A stretch of 64,000 nt of DNA, taken from Benincasa hispida (lineage: Eukaryota > Streptophyta > Magnoliopsida > Cucurbitales > Cucurbitaceae). Where the stretch lies: the NCBI RefSeq assembly GCF_009727055.1, contig NC_052355.1, positions 1,657,740 through 1,721,739 on the forward strand. The letters are read 5' to 3'. A model generated the notes under the pieces. The model did no database searches, was not told where the DNA came from, and saw only the letters and a program-made list of their open reading frames with translations. The position numbers and the translations under genes are program-made. Below are positions 11,583 through 23,966 of the stretch, one piece after another (positions within the stretch are counted from its first letter, which is position 1; each line of letters starts with the position of its first letter).

Positions 11583-13275
11583 CAGACATGTGGCTTGTTA
11601 GGAAGAAATCTTAAGCCTTAAGAAAATGAGGTGGATGCACAAGAAGACATGCAAATTGAGGGCTATGCGTTGGTACAAGGGGAGCAAGACACCTTGGATT
11701 GCGATGACACAAAGTTGTGTTAATAGTGTAAGGAAAGGACACTTGGACATGCGGCCGAGTAGGAGGTGTCGTCCTTAGAGAGATCTTGGATGCCTATAAA
11801 TAGGGCCAAGAACTTTAGATGAGAACTCAAATTCTCTTTAAAGGACATTCAGAAGAGTGTATGAAGGCTGGTTGGGAGAAGACTATGCGTTGATAGAAGA
11901 ACGCATGTATTGGTAGCAAGACCATGCGTCGGTCATGAAGTTCCAAGAGAAGAAGATGCTGTCGGACAGGAAGGATTGGAAGTAGCATCAACTTGGGATG
12001 AGGAGTTCTCCCAGAATACTCGTGCGTTTGGAGTGATTCTAAAGCCACCTGAAATCTATGAGAGTCTAGTTATCATGTTGGGGCTGCTGGAGAAGAATCA
12101 CCAAGGAATCGGGTTGGTCATTGAGGAAAATAAAGAAGGGTCGAGCTGTCGGGTAAGCTAGGCCAGTCTTGATGTTTTAATGATTCCGGCCAAACCACGG
12201 GGGGTTATGAGCTAAGATTTTGAAGTAAGATTCCTGACTATTTTAGAGTATATTTTTAGAAGGATGTATCTCGAGATAAAGTCTAGAACTATAAATAATC
12301 TAAGCTTTAAGTTGAATTTGGAATTTAGGGTTCAAAAGAGGATCCCGGGAAGATCAACGACCTTTTAAGAGAAATATTCCTATCCTTACTAAGGTGAGTT
12401 GTAATTTCCTTTAAGTCTTAAAGCATATATTTAAGAGTAAATTGTATATGCTTATGTTATGTATGAGTATCTAGCATGAGAATGAGATTATGTGATCGGG
12501 ATGGTCAGGGGGTCAATAGACCTAGTTCCTGAGCCCGAAAGAAAAACCTCACGGGATGGTCAGGTGACCGAGAGGTCTAGTTCATGAGCCTATGGGAGGA
12601 TCCACATATGGGATGGTCAGAGGGCCGATGGGCCTAGCCTCTGAGGCCATGAATGGGGAGCTATGTACACATAGGAGACATTGGGAACAAAAGGGAACTC
12701 AACTGAGTAAGCGTTCATGATTAGTATTAGTTAACTATCTACCGTGTGCGTAGGTAGAGAATAGACTCATTCTAAGTAGTTATCGGTTTAGCTATCTACC
12801 GTGCGCATAGATAGAGTTGAGAATAGACTTGTTCAAAGCTTAGGTTTGAATGTAATCTTGTGTTTATGATATGCTTGTTATTTATTAGTTGAAATATACT
12901 CTAGAAATTACTTACCACTCACTGATCTTTGTGAAGCTCGTTCTTTTCTTTCATGTTTTTCTTCCCAGGTAGTGAAAGATGGGCATTCCAGGGTGCTGCT
13001 AAGGTCAAGGTCTGCCACAAGCCACAGTCGCACTTCCGGAGGATTTTACAATTGTTGTTGTAAACCTTGTAGTTAAGTCTTGGAGTTGTATAAACCTTAT
13101 ATTACTGTAATAAAATGGGCCTACTTAATTAGTAGTTGTTATCTCCTTGACTTAAAGTTTACTGAGTGTTGTAAAGTTGTTTAGTTGGACAGTAGGTATC
13201 ACACAAGGGTGGTATCTGCGGTCCCTCACGCCTCTCCTCAGGTTTAGGAGTGCGGGCTCGGGGTGAGGTGTGACA
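11583..13275 (+). mobile_element. R1 gypsy LTR fragment, inverted
   Basis: Reverse complement of the 105-1800 type sequence. The R1 terminus is complete on the right (GTGTGACA, complement of TGTCACAC, ending at 13275). The left end is broken. The 83-residue frame at 11910-12161 lies inside LTR sequence and shows no domain. Confidence 0.7.
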
Positions 13276-13440
13276 CCATGGATTGTTCATTCATTACTAT
13301 TGGTATATAACACTTATACAACCAAGCAATGAACCAAGCATACATGCTTCCATACACCCTTATACTATAACTCTTATAATATAAAGATGATGCATAAATA
13401 TGCTTACTACATGCATAAATATATGATGCATGCGCATCCT
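13276..13440. other. Short AT-rich spacer between R1 and S2
   Basis: Contains repeated ATGATGCAT and TGCATAAATA words similar to the first bases of S2, so it may be the outer part of R6 that S1 has lost. No gene seen. Confidence 0.35.
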
Positions 13441-14586
13441 CTCTTGTAATTTCATCATGCAAATTGCTATATTATAACAATTATAATATATGATGCATGA
13501 ATAAAATGCATAACCAAAAGTGGGTTTTAAATCTATATAAACTACACTATGGCATATAAATAACATACATCTTATGTACATTAAATTAAAGTTGACGTAC
13601 CGGGATAATTAGCCTCAAAATCCTCAAAAAACAAAACAAACTATTATAAAGCACAATGAGCCTCCAATTCAAATAGGCGAACCAGGTCTTGAACCATCAA
13701 GGTGAAGAAACGTGTCTCCTTGATCGTGTACCAAATCCTTGTGATCGCCTACACGAGAGAGTAAACTCTTTACTCAATCGTTTACCAGTGCTTCCTGAGC
13801 TTACATGATCGTTTAGCAACGATTGTATACCTTTAACTATGCGATAAGCATGAAGGCACGCAATCGTGCAGCGCACATCGTGCAATGCAAGCCTTAAGCG
13901 ATCGACTTAATGACAACGATGGGATGAAGCATAATCGTCTAAACGATCGCGGAACAAGCGTCAAAGTATCGTATATCGGGTGATCGTGCAGTCAATGACT
14001 ATGTGATGAGGCATGCTGAGCTACACAATCATTTAATGCACGCGCCTTTTATTAAACGAAGAGCATCAAATGCTCTATGTGATCGTTTACCTTCAGCGTC
14101 CATGCAATCGGGCAACCAATGCTACGCGATAGAATAAACACTTTACCCTATCGTTTAGCATTAGGTAAACGATCGTTTAGTAAATACTATACGATCAAAT
14201 AGAATTTTTCTACACGATCGTTTAGCCAAATCCAACATTCGTTTACCTTAGGCTACATGATACGACCAACCTTTGGTCTTCTACCTCGATGGGAACTGCA
14301 TCTCCATGCTTTGAAACTTCTTCATGAATGACTCAACTAACATCAAACACTTTGAACATAGACTCGATTGCTTGTTAATTATGCCCAAAAACGCAGGGGC
14401 CTTTACAAATTAACACTTTGTAAACTTAAAGAAAGCTTTAAATAGAGGCTACTATCCCGTAAACATTCATCAACACATCCACAACTGCATTTAACTCGTA
14501 AGCGCAATGCAGAAACCTTAAAACCCATCATGACTGTAAAAGAAGTTCAAAACAGAAATGGTAATTTGGAATATCAAAACAACCTG

Positions 14587-14598
14587 GCTCTGATACCA
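14587..14598 (-). other. Primer binding site, initiator tRNA-Met type (R6, S2)
   Basis: GCTCTGATACCA, the same site as at 6770-6781, with the R6 LTR edge TGAAGG two bases further right. Confidence 0.8.
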
Positions 14599-14600
14599 AT

Positions 14601-15492
14601 TGAAGGAAATCAAACACGAGGATTTCCATGAACAACAGAAGGGATCATTCCAAATTCCACTCGAATGAACACAATCTATTACAGTCTAAACAGAAACTAA
14701 TAGGTCATGCACAATAAGCAATTACAGCATGCTAAACGATGATACAAGGGATGGAGGATGCATACCTTTGAAGAACCATTCTCCACGGATCCCTCAACCA
14801 ATCTACAAACGTCCAAGAATAGCATACTCGAACGCAACAACTGGTACAACCAACGAACATGAACACAACGAACACATCCTCAACGAACCAATCGAGTCTA
14901 ACTCGATCCAAGATTTGAGTGAGGACACCACCACAATGGTTATCTTGATATTCTCGGTATGAGAATTCAGAAGTTGTGGGCTTTGTCTGATCTTGGCTTG
15001 CGGAAGAGACTGGAGGACTATGATCGAGTAGATAATCGAGCAAGTGGGAGATAAGATGTTGTCTATCGTATAGACGATGTGCTTGATTGTTTAGTAAATG
15101 GCAGTCTAGACTTAGCCACTCGATCGTGTAGCTACGATCAGCTGAATGACTATCGTATAGTCAAATTTACACAATCGTTTAGTCTCTGTCAGCTATCGCT
15201 TAGTGAAACTCTTTCACTTGATAGCTTGTCTCTGTAAGTTCTTTCTGAATGAGGCAACTCTCCTAAATTTAGGAAAACAGTTTTTTTTTTTTTTTTTTTA
15301 TTATCTCACGATTAACATAAAACCACCAATAACCTCCCACTCATTCTGTTATTAAAGAAAAAGAAATTAATTATCATATACTTAATATATTATAAATAAA
15401 TATGATAACCAACTTATCATATTATATTTATAATCTATAGTTTTAATATTTCATCTCATGAAACATACAAACCATAGTTCTTTTTAGGACAA
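14601..15492 (-). mobile_element. R6 copia-like LTR (S2)
   Basis: Second copy of 6784-7673. The minus frame 14732-15043 (103 residues) and plus frame 14729-14962 overlap on opposite strands inside this LTR and contain no recognisable domain; neither is called as a gene. Confidence 0.55.
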
Positions 15493-18400
15493 TAAGTTTA
15501 AGGATTAGATGTGCTAGCAACCTCAGAGTAGATCTCAATTCAAGTTCAAACTGTTGGCAGATTATCAATGACTTCACAAGGAGCTACATTTTGGAACGTA
15601 CCATTTTGATTTTTGAGATATAAAGTAGCATCAAGTAATGAGGCGTATTTACCATAGAGTTGTCTTCAACGAGGAAAAAAAAAAAAGAAAGAAAGAAAGA
15701 AAGAAAAAGAAAAAAAGGAAAAGAAAAGAAAAAAGAAAAAAGAAAAAAAGAAAAAAAAAAAGAAACGAACAATTGAATGATCTTTTGAGCCTTGAATGCT
15801 TTAAAGGAATTTGATTTCCACATTAAAGAAAACAAATTTTCAATTTTGACTTTTGAAAAAAGGAAGAATGGAGTAGTGTTGGGTTAGAGTTTGAAAATTA
15901 GAAACTATAGATGACATGGAGTCATATCATGACGACCTGGTTTTGTTCCTATCTAGATGCATGCCTAAGCATTTACATATGGTGATTTTCTTTTTGATGA
16001 AGTATGTGCATTTCACTTGGCTATTGCATATCAAAGCAAGTGTGTGAGAAAATGGTCCTTGCAAAAAAAAAAAAAAAGTAAAAAAAGAAAGAAGAAAGAA
16101 AAAAGAAAAAGAAAAGAAAAAGAAAAGGAAAATCAAGTACTAGCAAGAAAAAGAAAACATTTAGGATCCTTCAATGTTGAAATAGGAAAATTCAAGATGA
16201 TATATGTAAAGTTTGGGACATTTTAACTTGACATATATTCTGAGACAATGACATTCAGATGGAGGCATGAAGTGAGGCAAAATCACCATGTTGTATATCG
16301 TTTGCTCAATTTTGGCAACAGGATAAACTCTACTATTCAAGGGTGCAGGGAGGTTGCATAGCCTAAAAGTACGGGAAGTCTCTCGAAGCTACCGAACTTA
16401 CCACTTGGGACATTTAAAAACTAAGGACACAAAATATCTTCAAAGTCACATGATCAATTGTGATGGTAGTTATCTAATCACTTTCAAGGTGTCAATTGGG
16501 ATAACCAATGTGTCAAGTGAAAAGAAATTTTCTCGATGAAAGTCAAACCTAAGTGATTATTGATATTTTCATAGGAGCATCATTTTTATCAGCTCATTGA
16601 GAAACCATTTAGAAAGGAAGAAGCTTGCAGAAGAAAGCTGATTCTACAGAGTTAGAGCAATATATTTGGTCGAGAAATCTATTGCATGAAGAGACTATTT
16701 GCTGGGCAATACTCAACCTATTACGCCATATGAGTGAAATCTTAGAAAGTTACACTATCAAGTCTAAAGAGAAGTTGTTTAAGGAATGATTCACTTTCAT
16801 TGTCTTCTTAGTCCTCGTGTGTGGATATCTTTGATTTTTTCATACCTCTTGTTTCTCGTCTATGTTGTCCATGTATGCTTTCGTGTCTCATCTTTAATCT
16901 CCCATGCATATACTTATTCTTTATTCATATGCACATTCTTTTCTTCAAGTGTCACCTTTCATTTGTGTCTCATATATCTTATTTCATTTAAATATTCCTT
17001 TTTGTAAACACCAATTCTTTGTTTTCTTTATCCACGTTTGTACTAAAAAAATTTAGAACAGGTTTCTTTTTTTTTTTTTTTTTTTGCTTCTCTAACTACA
17101 AAGTCACTCTTTCAACTTATTGTTTCTTTTGGAAGTCATGTCATTCACTTCATGCTTGAGTTTGTAAGATGATCTTAAAGAGAGTGATGAAAAAATTTAT
17201 TTTTATTAATGCTGTAAAAATAATGCTGTAAATTATTTTTATTACATTTCTTCATTTCCTTTGATTTTAATGTCACTTGGTAGTCTACAGGGGAGTTGGA
17301 GACTAGGTATATATTATTCTAAAGAGTTTGATGAAAAAAATTTATGTTCATAGCAATTTATTTCTTTGAGGAATGAAAAAAAAAACTTTTGAAAGTTATT
17401 CCCTTTTGAAGCAATAATTCAAAAAATCAAGCATAAATAGTGGGGCAAATTTTGGTTAAGGGTTTTATTTTTTCTTTAAAAACAACAAAAAGTTTTAAGA
17501 ATTCATTTCATAATCTCTTTATTTCTTTGGAATTTTTTTTTTTATTTAGAAAAAAAACTGAAAGTTGTTCTCTTTGATACAATGCCCTGAAAAAAAATCA
17601 TAATTGAATACTAGGCAATTTGAAATTGAGATTTCCAAACAAAGCTTTCTTAAAAAAATCAGTTACAGAAAATAGTTATGAGCATTTTTTCTTTTTGTAC
17701 TAAGTAGATCATCTCGTCTTAAGTGTTAAATTCATTGTTTTAAAACATAAACAAACACAAACAATTCAATTCTCACAAAATAAAAAGGGCAAAAAAATAA
17801 AAAAAACTAAAAAAAGGTGTAGTTTAGCGTTTTCCCAGCCTGTCTACAAATTTAGCGTTTACTCCTGACTATTTTAAAACTAAAAAATGACAGTTTTGTG
17901 TTTACTTTGGGCTATATCATAGTTTAGCTCTATCTCTAGCTGTGTCAAAACTAGAAAATAACAGTTTAGTGTGTATCCTTAATTGTCTCTGAGTTTAGCA
18001 TTTACCCTTGACTGTGTCAAAACTAAAAATGGCAGTTTAGCGTTCACTTCTGACTGTCACAATTCTGCGTTTACCCTGGCTATGTCAAAACTAAAAATGG
18101 TGGTTTGGCATTTACCATTACTATGTCAAAACTAAAAAAATGGTGGTTTGGCGTTTACCATTACTATGTCAAACTAAAAAAATGGTGGTTTGGCGTTTAC
18201 CACTACTATGTCAAAACTAAAAATGGCAGCATATACCCTTGGGTGTGTCAAAAATTTAATATGGCAGTTCAACATTTACCCATGGTTGTCTCACAGTATA
18301 ACGTTTACTCGTGATTGTGTCAAAAACTAAAATATGTCAGCTTAGTGTTTACCCCTGGCTGTCTCACAATTTAACGTTTACCCCGATCATGTCACAAAAT

Positions 18401-18565
18401 AAAAAATTTTTAAAAACATTCTTTTGGTTTATAGTTTACTTGTTAGTCATCTTTATTTATGTTATTATTGTCTCAATTGTTTGCACATGTATAATGAAGA
18501 AATAAAATATTAAACAAATGAAGGTGTACGCCTTTATCCACCTTTCTAATTTATAAGGACGAGCG
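15493..18565 (+). mobile_element. R4 3' untranslated region, copy S2
   Basis: Second copy of 7674-10742 with the same purine tracts (15672-15765, 16063-16133) and order. It ends in GAGCGAAGGGGAGCAAATTGTAG, which lines up with the R4 purine tract and LTR start at 54496-54513, but the LTR itself is absent. Confidence 0.5.
17816..18385 (+). repeat. Tandem array with GTTTAGCGTTTACC core (S2)
   Basis: Same array as 9985-10545 with clearer periodicity: three consecutive units near 18075-18200 share ATGGTGGTTTGGCGTTTACC. The frame 18105-18314 translates this repeat and is not a gene. Confidence 0.85.
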
Positions 18566-18770
18566 AAGGGGAGCAAATTGTAGTAAAATTCTTGACTAGA
18601 ATGGTCAGATATCGTGGGATTTCATAGGATTTAAAAGCAAATTATTAATTTACGTTGGTCTTATTCTAATTTTCAATTAAATACATCATATTTAAAATTT
18701 ATATTAGTAAAATCTTAACTTTCTTTTCCTTTTCGGTCATCATCCAAACACACAAATTTTAAATATATTA
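18566..18770. repeat. MITE-like fragment (S2)
   Basis: Same fragment as 10743-10942. The right edge joins R3 at about 18771. Confidence 0.4.
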
Positions 18771-20250
18771 ATTTTAAATTCTTGCTGAAGAAAGATTGCA
18801 GGAGAAAAAGAAATAGAAAGTGTTGAAATTAAAGAAGAGACAAAATCTCGGGTTAATCAGAGCCCGAGGTAAAGATTGGAAGATCTAGGCCAAACTATAA
18901 AGAATGTTTGGCTGAAATTTTAAGGTAAGAAATTTAACTCAATTCTAAACATGTTTGTAGAAGGAATATTTTTTTAAAAGAGGTCTGGATTTTGAGTTAT
19001 GAATTTTCAAAGTTGTAATAGAGAATCTGTGCATAAGCAGACAACTGCTTGGGAAGAACAAGCAAACAGCTCACCGTGGAGATTATAGTGAGATTTTGTG
19101 ATGAGGATCTCGCTAATGAAGGAATTCTCGCTAATTTGTGATGAAGATCTCGCTCCAGAAGGGAATCTCGCTAGAAATTGGGCTGAATCTCGCTAGAAAT
19201 TGGGCTGAATCTCGCTAGAAAGGTGAGTATCGCTAGGATGAAAGGATCTCGCTCATGAGACGAATTCACTCATCATGAGAATCTCGCTGGTAAGCTGTCT
19301 TTGATGATGAAAGTTCTATTTGAGGTATTTTGCTAGGAATTCTAAGTAGTTTAATCGGGAATTATGTCCTTTCAGGTCGAGAAGAGCTAGGAAAGGCGTA
19401 TAAACCGTTAAGAGGCCAACAAGCTGTGAGTGACTATGTGATGAATTGATATTTTAATGATTTAGAAACCATGATTTCCTTGAAGTTATTTCTCATGCTT
19501 AAGTGTTAGAAACTATGATTTCTTTTAAAATATTTCCCATGCTAAGTGTTTAAATGAAGTGTCAAGCAACGTATTTGTGAAACTGTTTCTCATGCTAAGT
19601 AAAGCATGTTTTCCATGAAATTGACATGATGTAAATATGTTATCTTGTCCAAATACTTTCAGCATATTTAAGTAACTCTATTTTTATGATGAACTAGTAT
19701 GATGGATGAACTAGTATGATGATTTGAGCACTAAGTCTTAGTGTTCAACTAAATGTTTTACTTAAAACGCGATACCGAAGGACATTTGAGAAGGTATCCG
19801 CCCAACCAGATACCGAAAGACATTTGAGAAGGTATCTGACCAACTTGGTACCGAAGGACATTCGAGAAGGTATCAGACCAACTTGATACCGAAGAACATT
19901 TGAGAAGGTATTTTAGCAGCTCGATACTGAAGGACATTTGAGAAGGTATCTGAGCAGAAGTATCAAAGGTATGACGGTACTCAGTTATAACCACGTGCAC
20001 GTAGGTAATACGACGTCGAGGGATTGAGAAAAAGGGTTCTCCCCGGCTAAGGTTGACGTTGACGGTTAGATCTAGTAGTTTCACTTTTAACTAAGGATAA
20101 CGGCAGTCATATCTTCTCCAAGGCTAGAAGGATAGTTTGGAATTGCTAATGCTTAGGAATGTTTTTCAACACATGATGTTACTAATGTATGAGTTTTCCA
20201 AGTATGTTTTCCATATCTAACGTATGCTAATAGTTTTTACAAACTAGTTC
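18771..20250 (+). mobile_element. R3 gypsy LTR fragment, diverged
   Basis: Matches 4910-5630 and then continues into the part missing there: GATCTCGCT repeats (about 19085-19290), TTTCAGGTCGAGAAGAGC, and the inverted 38-bp array at 19770-19970. The last few hundred bases resemble the other R3 copies only weakly. Both termini are missing. The minus frame 19758-20084 is a translation of the array. Confidence 0.65.
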
Positions 20251-20787
20251 AATACGATTCAAGCCAACTTATGTTTGGTGTACCGATTAACTGATATACT
20301 TTATATTTGGTATATCAGTCAACTAATATACTTTATATATTTGCAAGATCGTTTGTAATATAATTGATCTACTAAATTTACCATTCATTATACTAAATTT
20401 ATTAGTCAATAAGTTGTAATGTGTTTTGCTATTATTGGTAGCTTAATTTGAATCTTTGTTCATTTGTTTCATAGTATTACTTTTTAAGTATGTCATCAAC
20501 TTATAATAGTTTGATTTGTCCTATTGGTAACCTTTTTGAATGCCAATTGATAAACTGTTGATACATTAATTTTTCACGATTGAATTATTTAATACTAATA
20601 TACCAAAACAATGCCAAGCTGTATTTGAAATGAATTTATGATTAACATCAATATATTACTAATACACCAATTTTATAATTGAAATTTAATTTAGAATGAA
20701 TATAATCGATATATTATTGATACACCAATGTTAGAGTTGAAATGGATTTAAAATAAATGTTGATATACTTTCAATAACCTGTTTGAG
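20251..20787. other. AT-rich sequence with degenerate internal repeats
   Basis: Repeated words such as ATATATTA.TGATACACCAAT recur about every 60-65 bases between 20540 and 20760. No gene, RNA or known element seen. Confidence 0.4.
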
Positions 20788-21175
20788 ATCTCGTGATTTT
20801 GAGAGATTTCAAATCATAACCGCTTTTAAATGAATTTTGTTGTTTGGTATTGCAAGAAAGCGATTTTAAAATCTAGAATGATTTCAATTCTTGTATTTAC
20901 TTAAAAAAATTCCTGACTAGAATGGTCCGATTTCGGTGGGATTTCACCGGATTTAGAAGTAAATTACTAATTTAAGATGGTCATATTCTAATTTTAAATA
21001 AAACATCATATTTAAAAGTGTATATTAGTAAAATCTTGACTTTCTTCTCTTTTTCGGTCATCATCCAAACACACAATTTAAATAAATTCATTTTAAATAC
21101 TTTCTGGTTCTAAACGAAATTATTACTTTAAAATAATTTTTCAGATTTAACATCACAAGATTTAAAATCATTTAA
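20788..21175. mobile_element. Candidate MITE
   Basis: The left edge (GATCTCGTGATTTTGAGAGA) resembles the reverse complement of the right edge (AATCTTGTGATGTTAAATCT), suggesting imperfect inverted termini around about 390 bases without coding potential. Its interior recurs at 10743-10942 and 18566-18770. No clear target duplication was found. Confidence 0.35.
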
Positions 21176-21244
21176 CTATAATGGATGGTTAGTTTCTAAG
21201 AAACTTAAAGGGTATTGTTTTCCTTAGGCATAAATGTTAGAGGC

Positions 21245-21743
21245 TAGAGATTCCCCTCTTCTTTTTTCTAGCAGGACTTTTTATGCGGCAAAGTTCTTCA
21301 AATATGTTTTTAGTGCAAAGTTAGGAATGGTTTGTTGACTTCTGTTTTTGTAGACTCGTGGATTGCACAGCCCCATACTTTTTAAACCCCTCTATCATCA
21401 TGTACTTGATATTCCTAATATGTCGTTGTTGGTGTATCATTTTATTAATGTAGATCGTTATTAGGATTAGGCATGTTTAAGGGTTGTTTTGATATGAATG
21501 GTTTTTATAAGGTGCAAAGTGGTTATAAGTTATGTAATAGATGTACGCATACGACTAATTGTGTGCTTCTTCGAGTCCACACCATAACTATATATGTGCA
21601 CATTTATGATTGATTTGTAGAACTTCGGGTTACACACTATGACTAATGCATGTTCCTTCTTACGACTGATTTGTGGACCTTCGGGTTACACACTATGATT
21701 GATGCATTTCTCTTCGGGTTCATGTTTACGACTAAGTTGTGGA
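21245..21743 (+). mobile_element. LINE reverse transcriptase relic plus minisatellite (left part of D1)
   Basis: At about 21328-21395 one frame reads GNGLLTSVFVDSWIAQP, matching the GNG..T.FW.D.WI segment that precedes the zinc-binding domain at the C-terminus of plant L1-type LINE polyproteins. The frame has stops soon after. From about 21540 the minisatellite begins. The sequence is cut at 21748 by E1 and resumes at 42100. Collinear with 55408-55855. Confidence 0.6.
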
Positions 21744-21748
21744 CCTTC

Positions 21749-22589
21749 TGTCACACCCCGCCCCAGACTACCCTCCGAGCCTGAGAAAGGGCGTGACTGC
21801 AGCAATTATCAACCCTTTTATTGACACTTACTGCCTAATAACTCTTGCGGAAATAACTATAATACCAATGTATAAACTCAACTACCAACTGATTAAGTCA
21901 AGGAGGCAAACAACAACTCATTAAGTAAGCCCATTTTATTACAACGATATAACGTTTATACAACTCCAAGACTTAAATATTAAGTTTACAACAAAAACTT
22001 TAAAACCCTCCGGAAGTGTAACTATGACAATGTGGTACCTTGACCTTAGCAGCACCTTGGAACTCCTCACCATGGGCCACTTAGAATCGCTTGCAGGGCT
22101 CGCTCGACCGCTTGACGCATGGGCGCTGGCATCAAAGTATGCCACCCTTTAGCGCATGTCTTGCCCGCGTCCTCGCCTACCCTTGTGTCTGTATGTCTTC
22201 TGCACAAGCTGACCCTCGTGCCATCCAACTTCCAATGCATCACTTCAACTTTCTTCCTTCAGCCGCATACTACTACCAACGCATCCATCACAATCCTTCC
22301 AACGCATCCATTGAGCCTAATGTGTTGTCTAACCTCCAAGTGCGTCACTCCCCACTTCAAAATTCTCCTTTTGCCCAAGTAATCTTTCCAAGATCTTATG
22401 GCCAATGCATAGCAATGCCTAGTCCAACACTTAGTCAACTTTCATCAATTAAAGCTTAACTCAAAGCTTTCATGGAAAATCTATTCAACACTTAGAAATT
22501 TCCTTCACTTCAACATCGGAGTTAACTTTCACCTAGTTGATCCCTTAATCACCTGCTAAAGTAAGGGATAATGGAAATCCGGGTTTCAA
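21749..22589 (-). mobile_element. E1 left LTR (R1), internally deleted
   Basis: The first 330 bases match 23967-24290. It then jumps to sequence like 40810-41545 (GCAGGGCTCGCTCGACCGC onward), so about 2 kb is missing relative to the other R1 copy. It ends near GGGTTTCA. The frames at 22091-22459 and 22119-22382 overlap here and have no recognised domain. Confidence 0.7.
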
Positions 22590-22957
22590 CTTTACTTCCC
22601 CTTAAGAAAATTTCGTCTCGAAATTTACTCAAACTAACTTCGAGGTTAAGGTTTTTCACACTAAATTAGCTCTAACCTTCCGGATTTGTTAAGGGATCAC
22701 CAGCACAATCACACATCATTGTTTTGACAACCAAAAATACATTTAATCATGTTTACGTGAGTTGTCACAACCTGGTGAACCTCGAAACCTTAATCCAGAT
22801 ATTATATCCAGCTTCCACTCATTAGATAGAACGACTGAATATGTTATCAACTTTCTCTATTTGAGTCCGAACTATATCACACTCACTACCATCTCTAAAG
22901 ATAGACTTACAACTAGAACAACTATACAAGGACATAATTGTCTACATAATCTGAAGT
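22590..22957 (-). mobile_element. E1 internal 3' end with polypurine tract
   Basis: TTTACTTCCCCTTAAG at about 22591-22606 is the complement of a gypsy polypurine tract (CTTAAGGGGAAGTAAA) abutting the LTR, which fixes the element on the minus strand. The sequence beyond resembles 32986-33240 and 41561-41830. No coding sequence remains. Confidence 0.6.
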
Positions 22958-23966
22958 TGTCACAATCCTTCTCACACCGCAGACGCACGGGTGCAGCGAC
23001 CTTAATGTATATCCTTAGAGAAGGGCGTTGACTGCAACAGTTATCAATTCACACATATAGTGCGTACACTTATGCCTAAAAACTCCTGCGGAATAACTTC
23101 ATGATAACACCTAAATAGAAATTTATCATTACAACGGATCGGCTTGTAGACACAATGATCTTTACTAGAAACTAATATGTTTTAGAGTATCATATACAAC
23201 ATTCAGTTACAAGCCTCAAATACAACAAATCCATAGTCTATATGAAAATAGTAACATGTGTACAATATTAACAGTAACCACCTAACAAACGATTACAAGT
23301 CTTTTCGTTCTTTAGTGGCAGAGCAGATACTGAACTATTTTCAGAGGATTGACCGCTACCTGGGGGGAGGGTGGGGGGAAAACAAAACCATTTGAAAATG
23401 GGTTGAGCTTACGCCCATGGAGTGACCGAGAAAACATAGTAAATTCTCATGCATAATTTCATCAGAAAATAGTTTTATCTGAAATATAAATTTTTAACAG
23501 TACTTGTACAGCAGCATAAACGTTTTCCAAGCATAAATTATATAAAACTGTAAAATCATTTCTCAAATCAAAGTACTGTATAAACTGGTAAAATAATCCA
23601 ACACCAACTACTAGTCCAGAGAGATCCCTTTTGCTCAATCTCTGACTTATTCACCTGTGGCCACATTAGATACTACTACTCAGATACCTTCTCCTTTTAC
23701 TTCAGTATTGAGCTACTAGGATACCTTCTCCAACGTACATCAGTATCCGTTGTCTTTGTACCTTCTCAAACGTACTTCAGTACAATTAGATACTTCTCCT
23801 TGTACTTTGGCACGCATTTTACCAACTATTTATAAACAACTTTTCTCATTAAAGCATGAACAGTATATACACATATACAACATGGCTTTAAAGATGATAA
23901 TGCATGCTGGATAAAAATCAACATATGTAAATAGTTTTTCCAACAATAGGCATGCGTTCACAAACA
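22958..23966 (-). mobile_element. R2 LTR fragment inside E1
   Basis: Starts TGTCACAATCC and matches 30336-31210 of E3 from about 23226 on. It contains short repeats of GATACCTTCTCC and ACTTCAGTA (about 23680-23815), and a G-rich stretch at 23358-23372 where the E3 copy has (GT)n. It joins R1 at about 23966, as copy 1 does at 104/105. Confidence 0.5.

Larger units (their letters stand above)
13441..18770. repeat. Duplicated block S2 (5.3 kb)
   Basis: Second full copy of S1. In the hand-compared stretch 13511-13900 against 5698-6080 I found only base-count differences (for example CCCGGG/CCGGG, CTCTTAC/CTCTTTAC) and no substitution. S2's tandem array is more regular than S1's, so S1 is probably the noisier version. 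Confidence 0.85.

Noticed and set aside
14732..15043. 103-codon minus frame in S2
   Set aside because: It lies inside the R6 LTR, overlaps an antisense frame, and is broken in S1.
19758..20084. 108-codon minus frame with LLKCSSVS repeats
   Set aside because: It is a translation of the 38-bp R3 LTR array.
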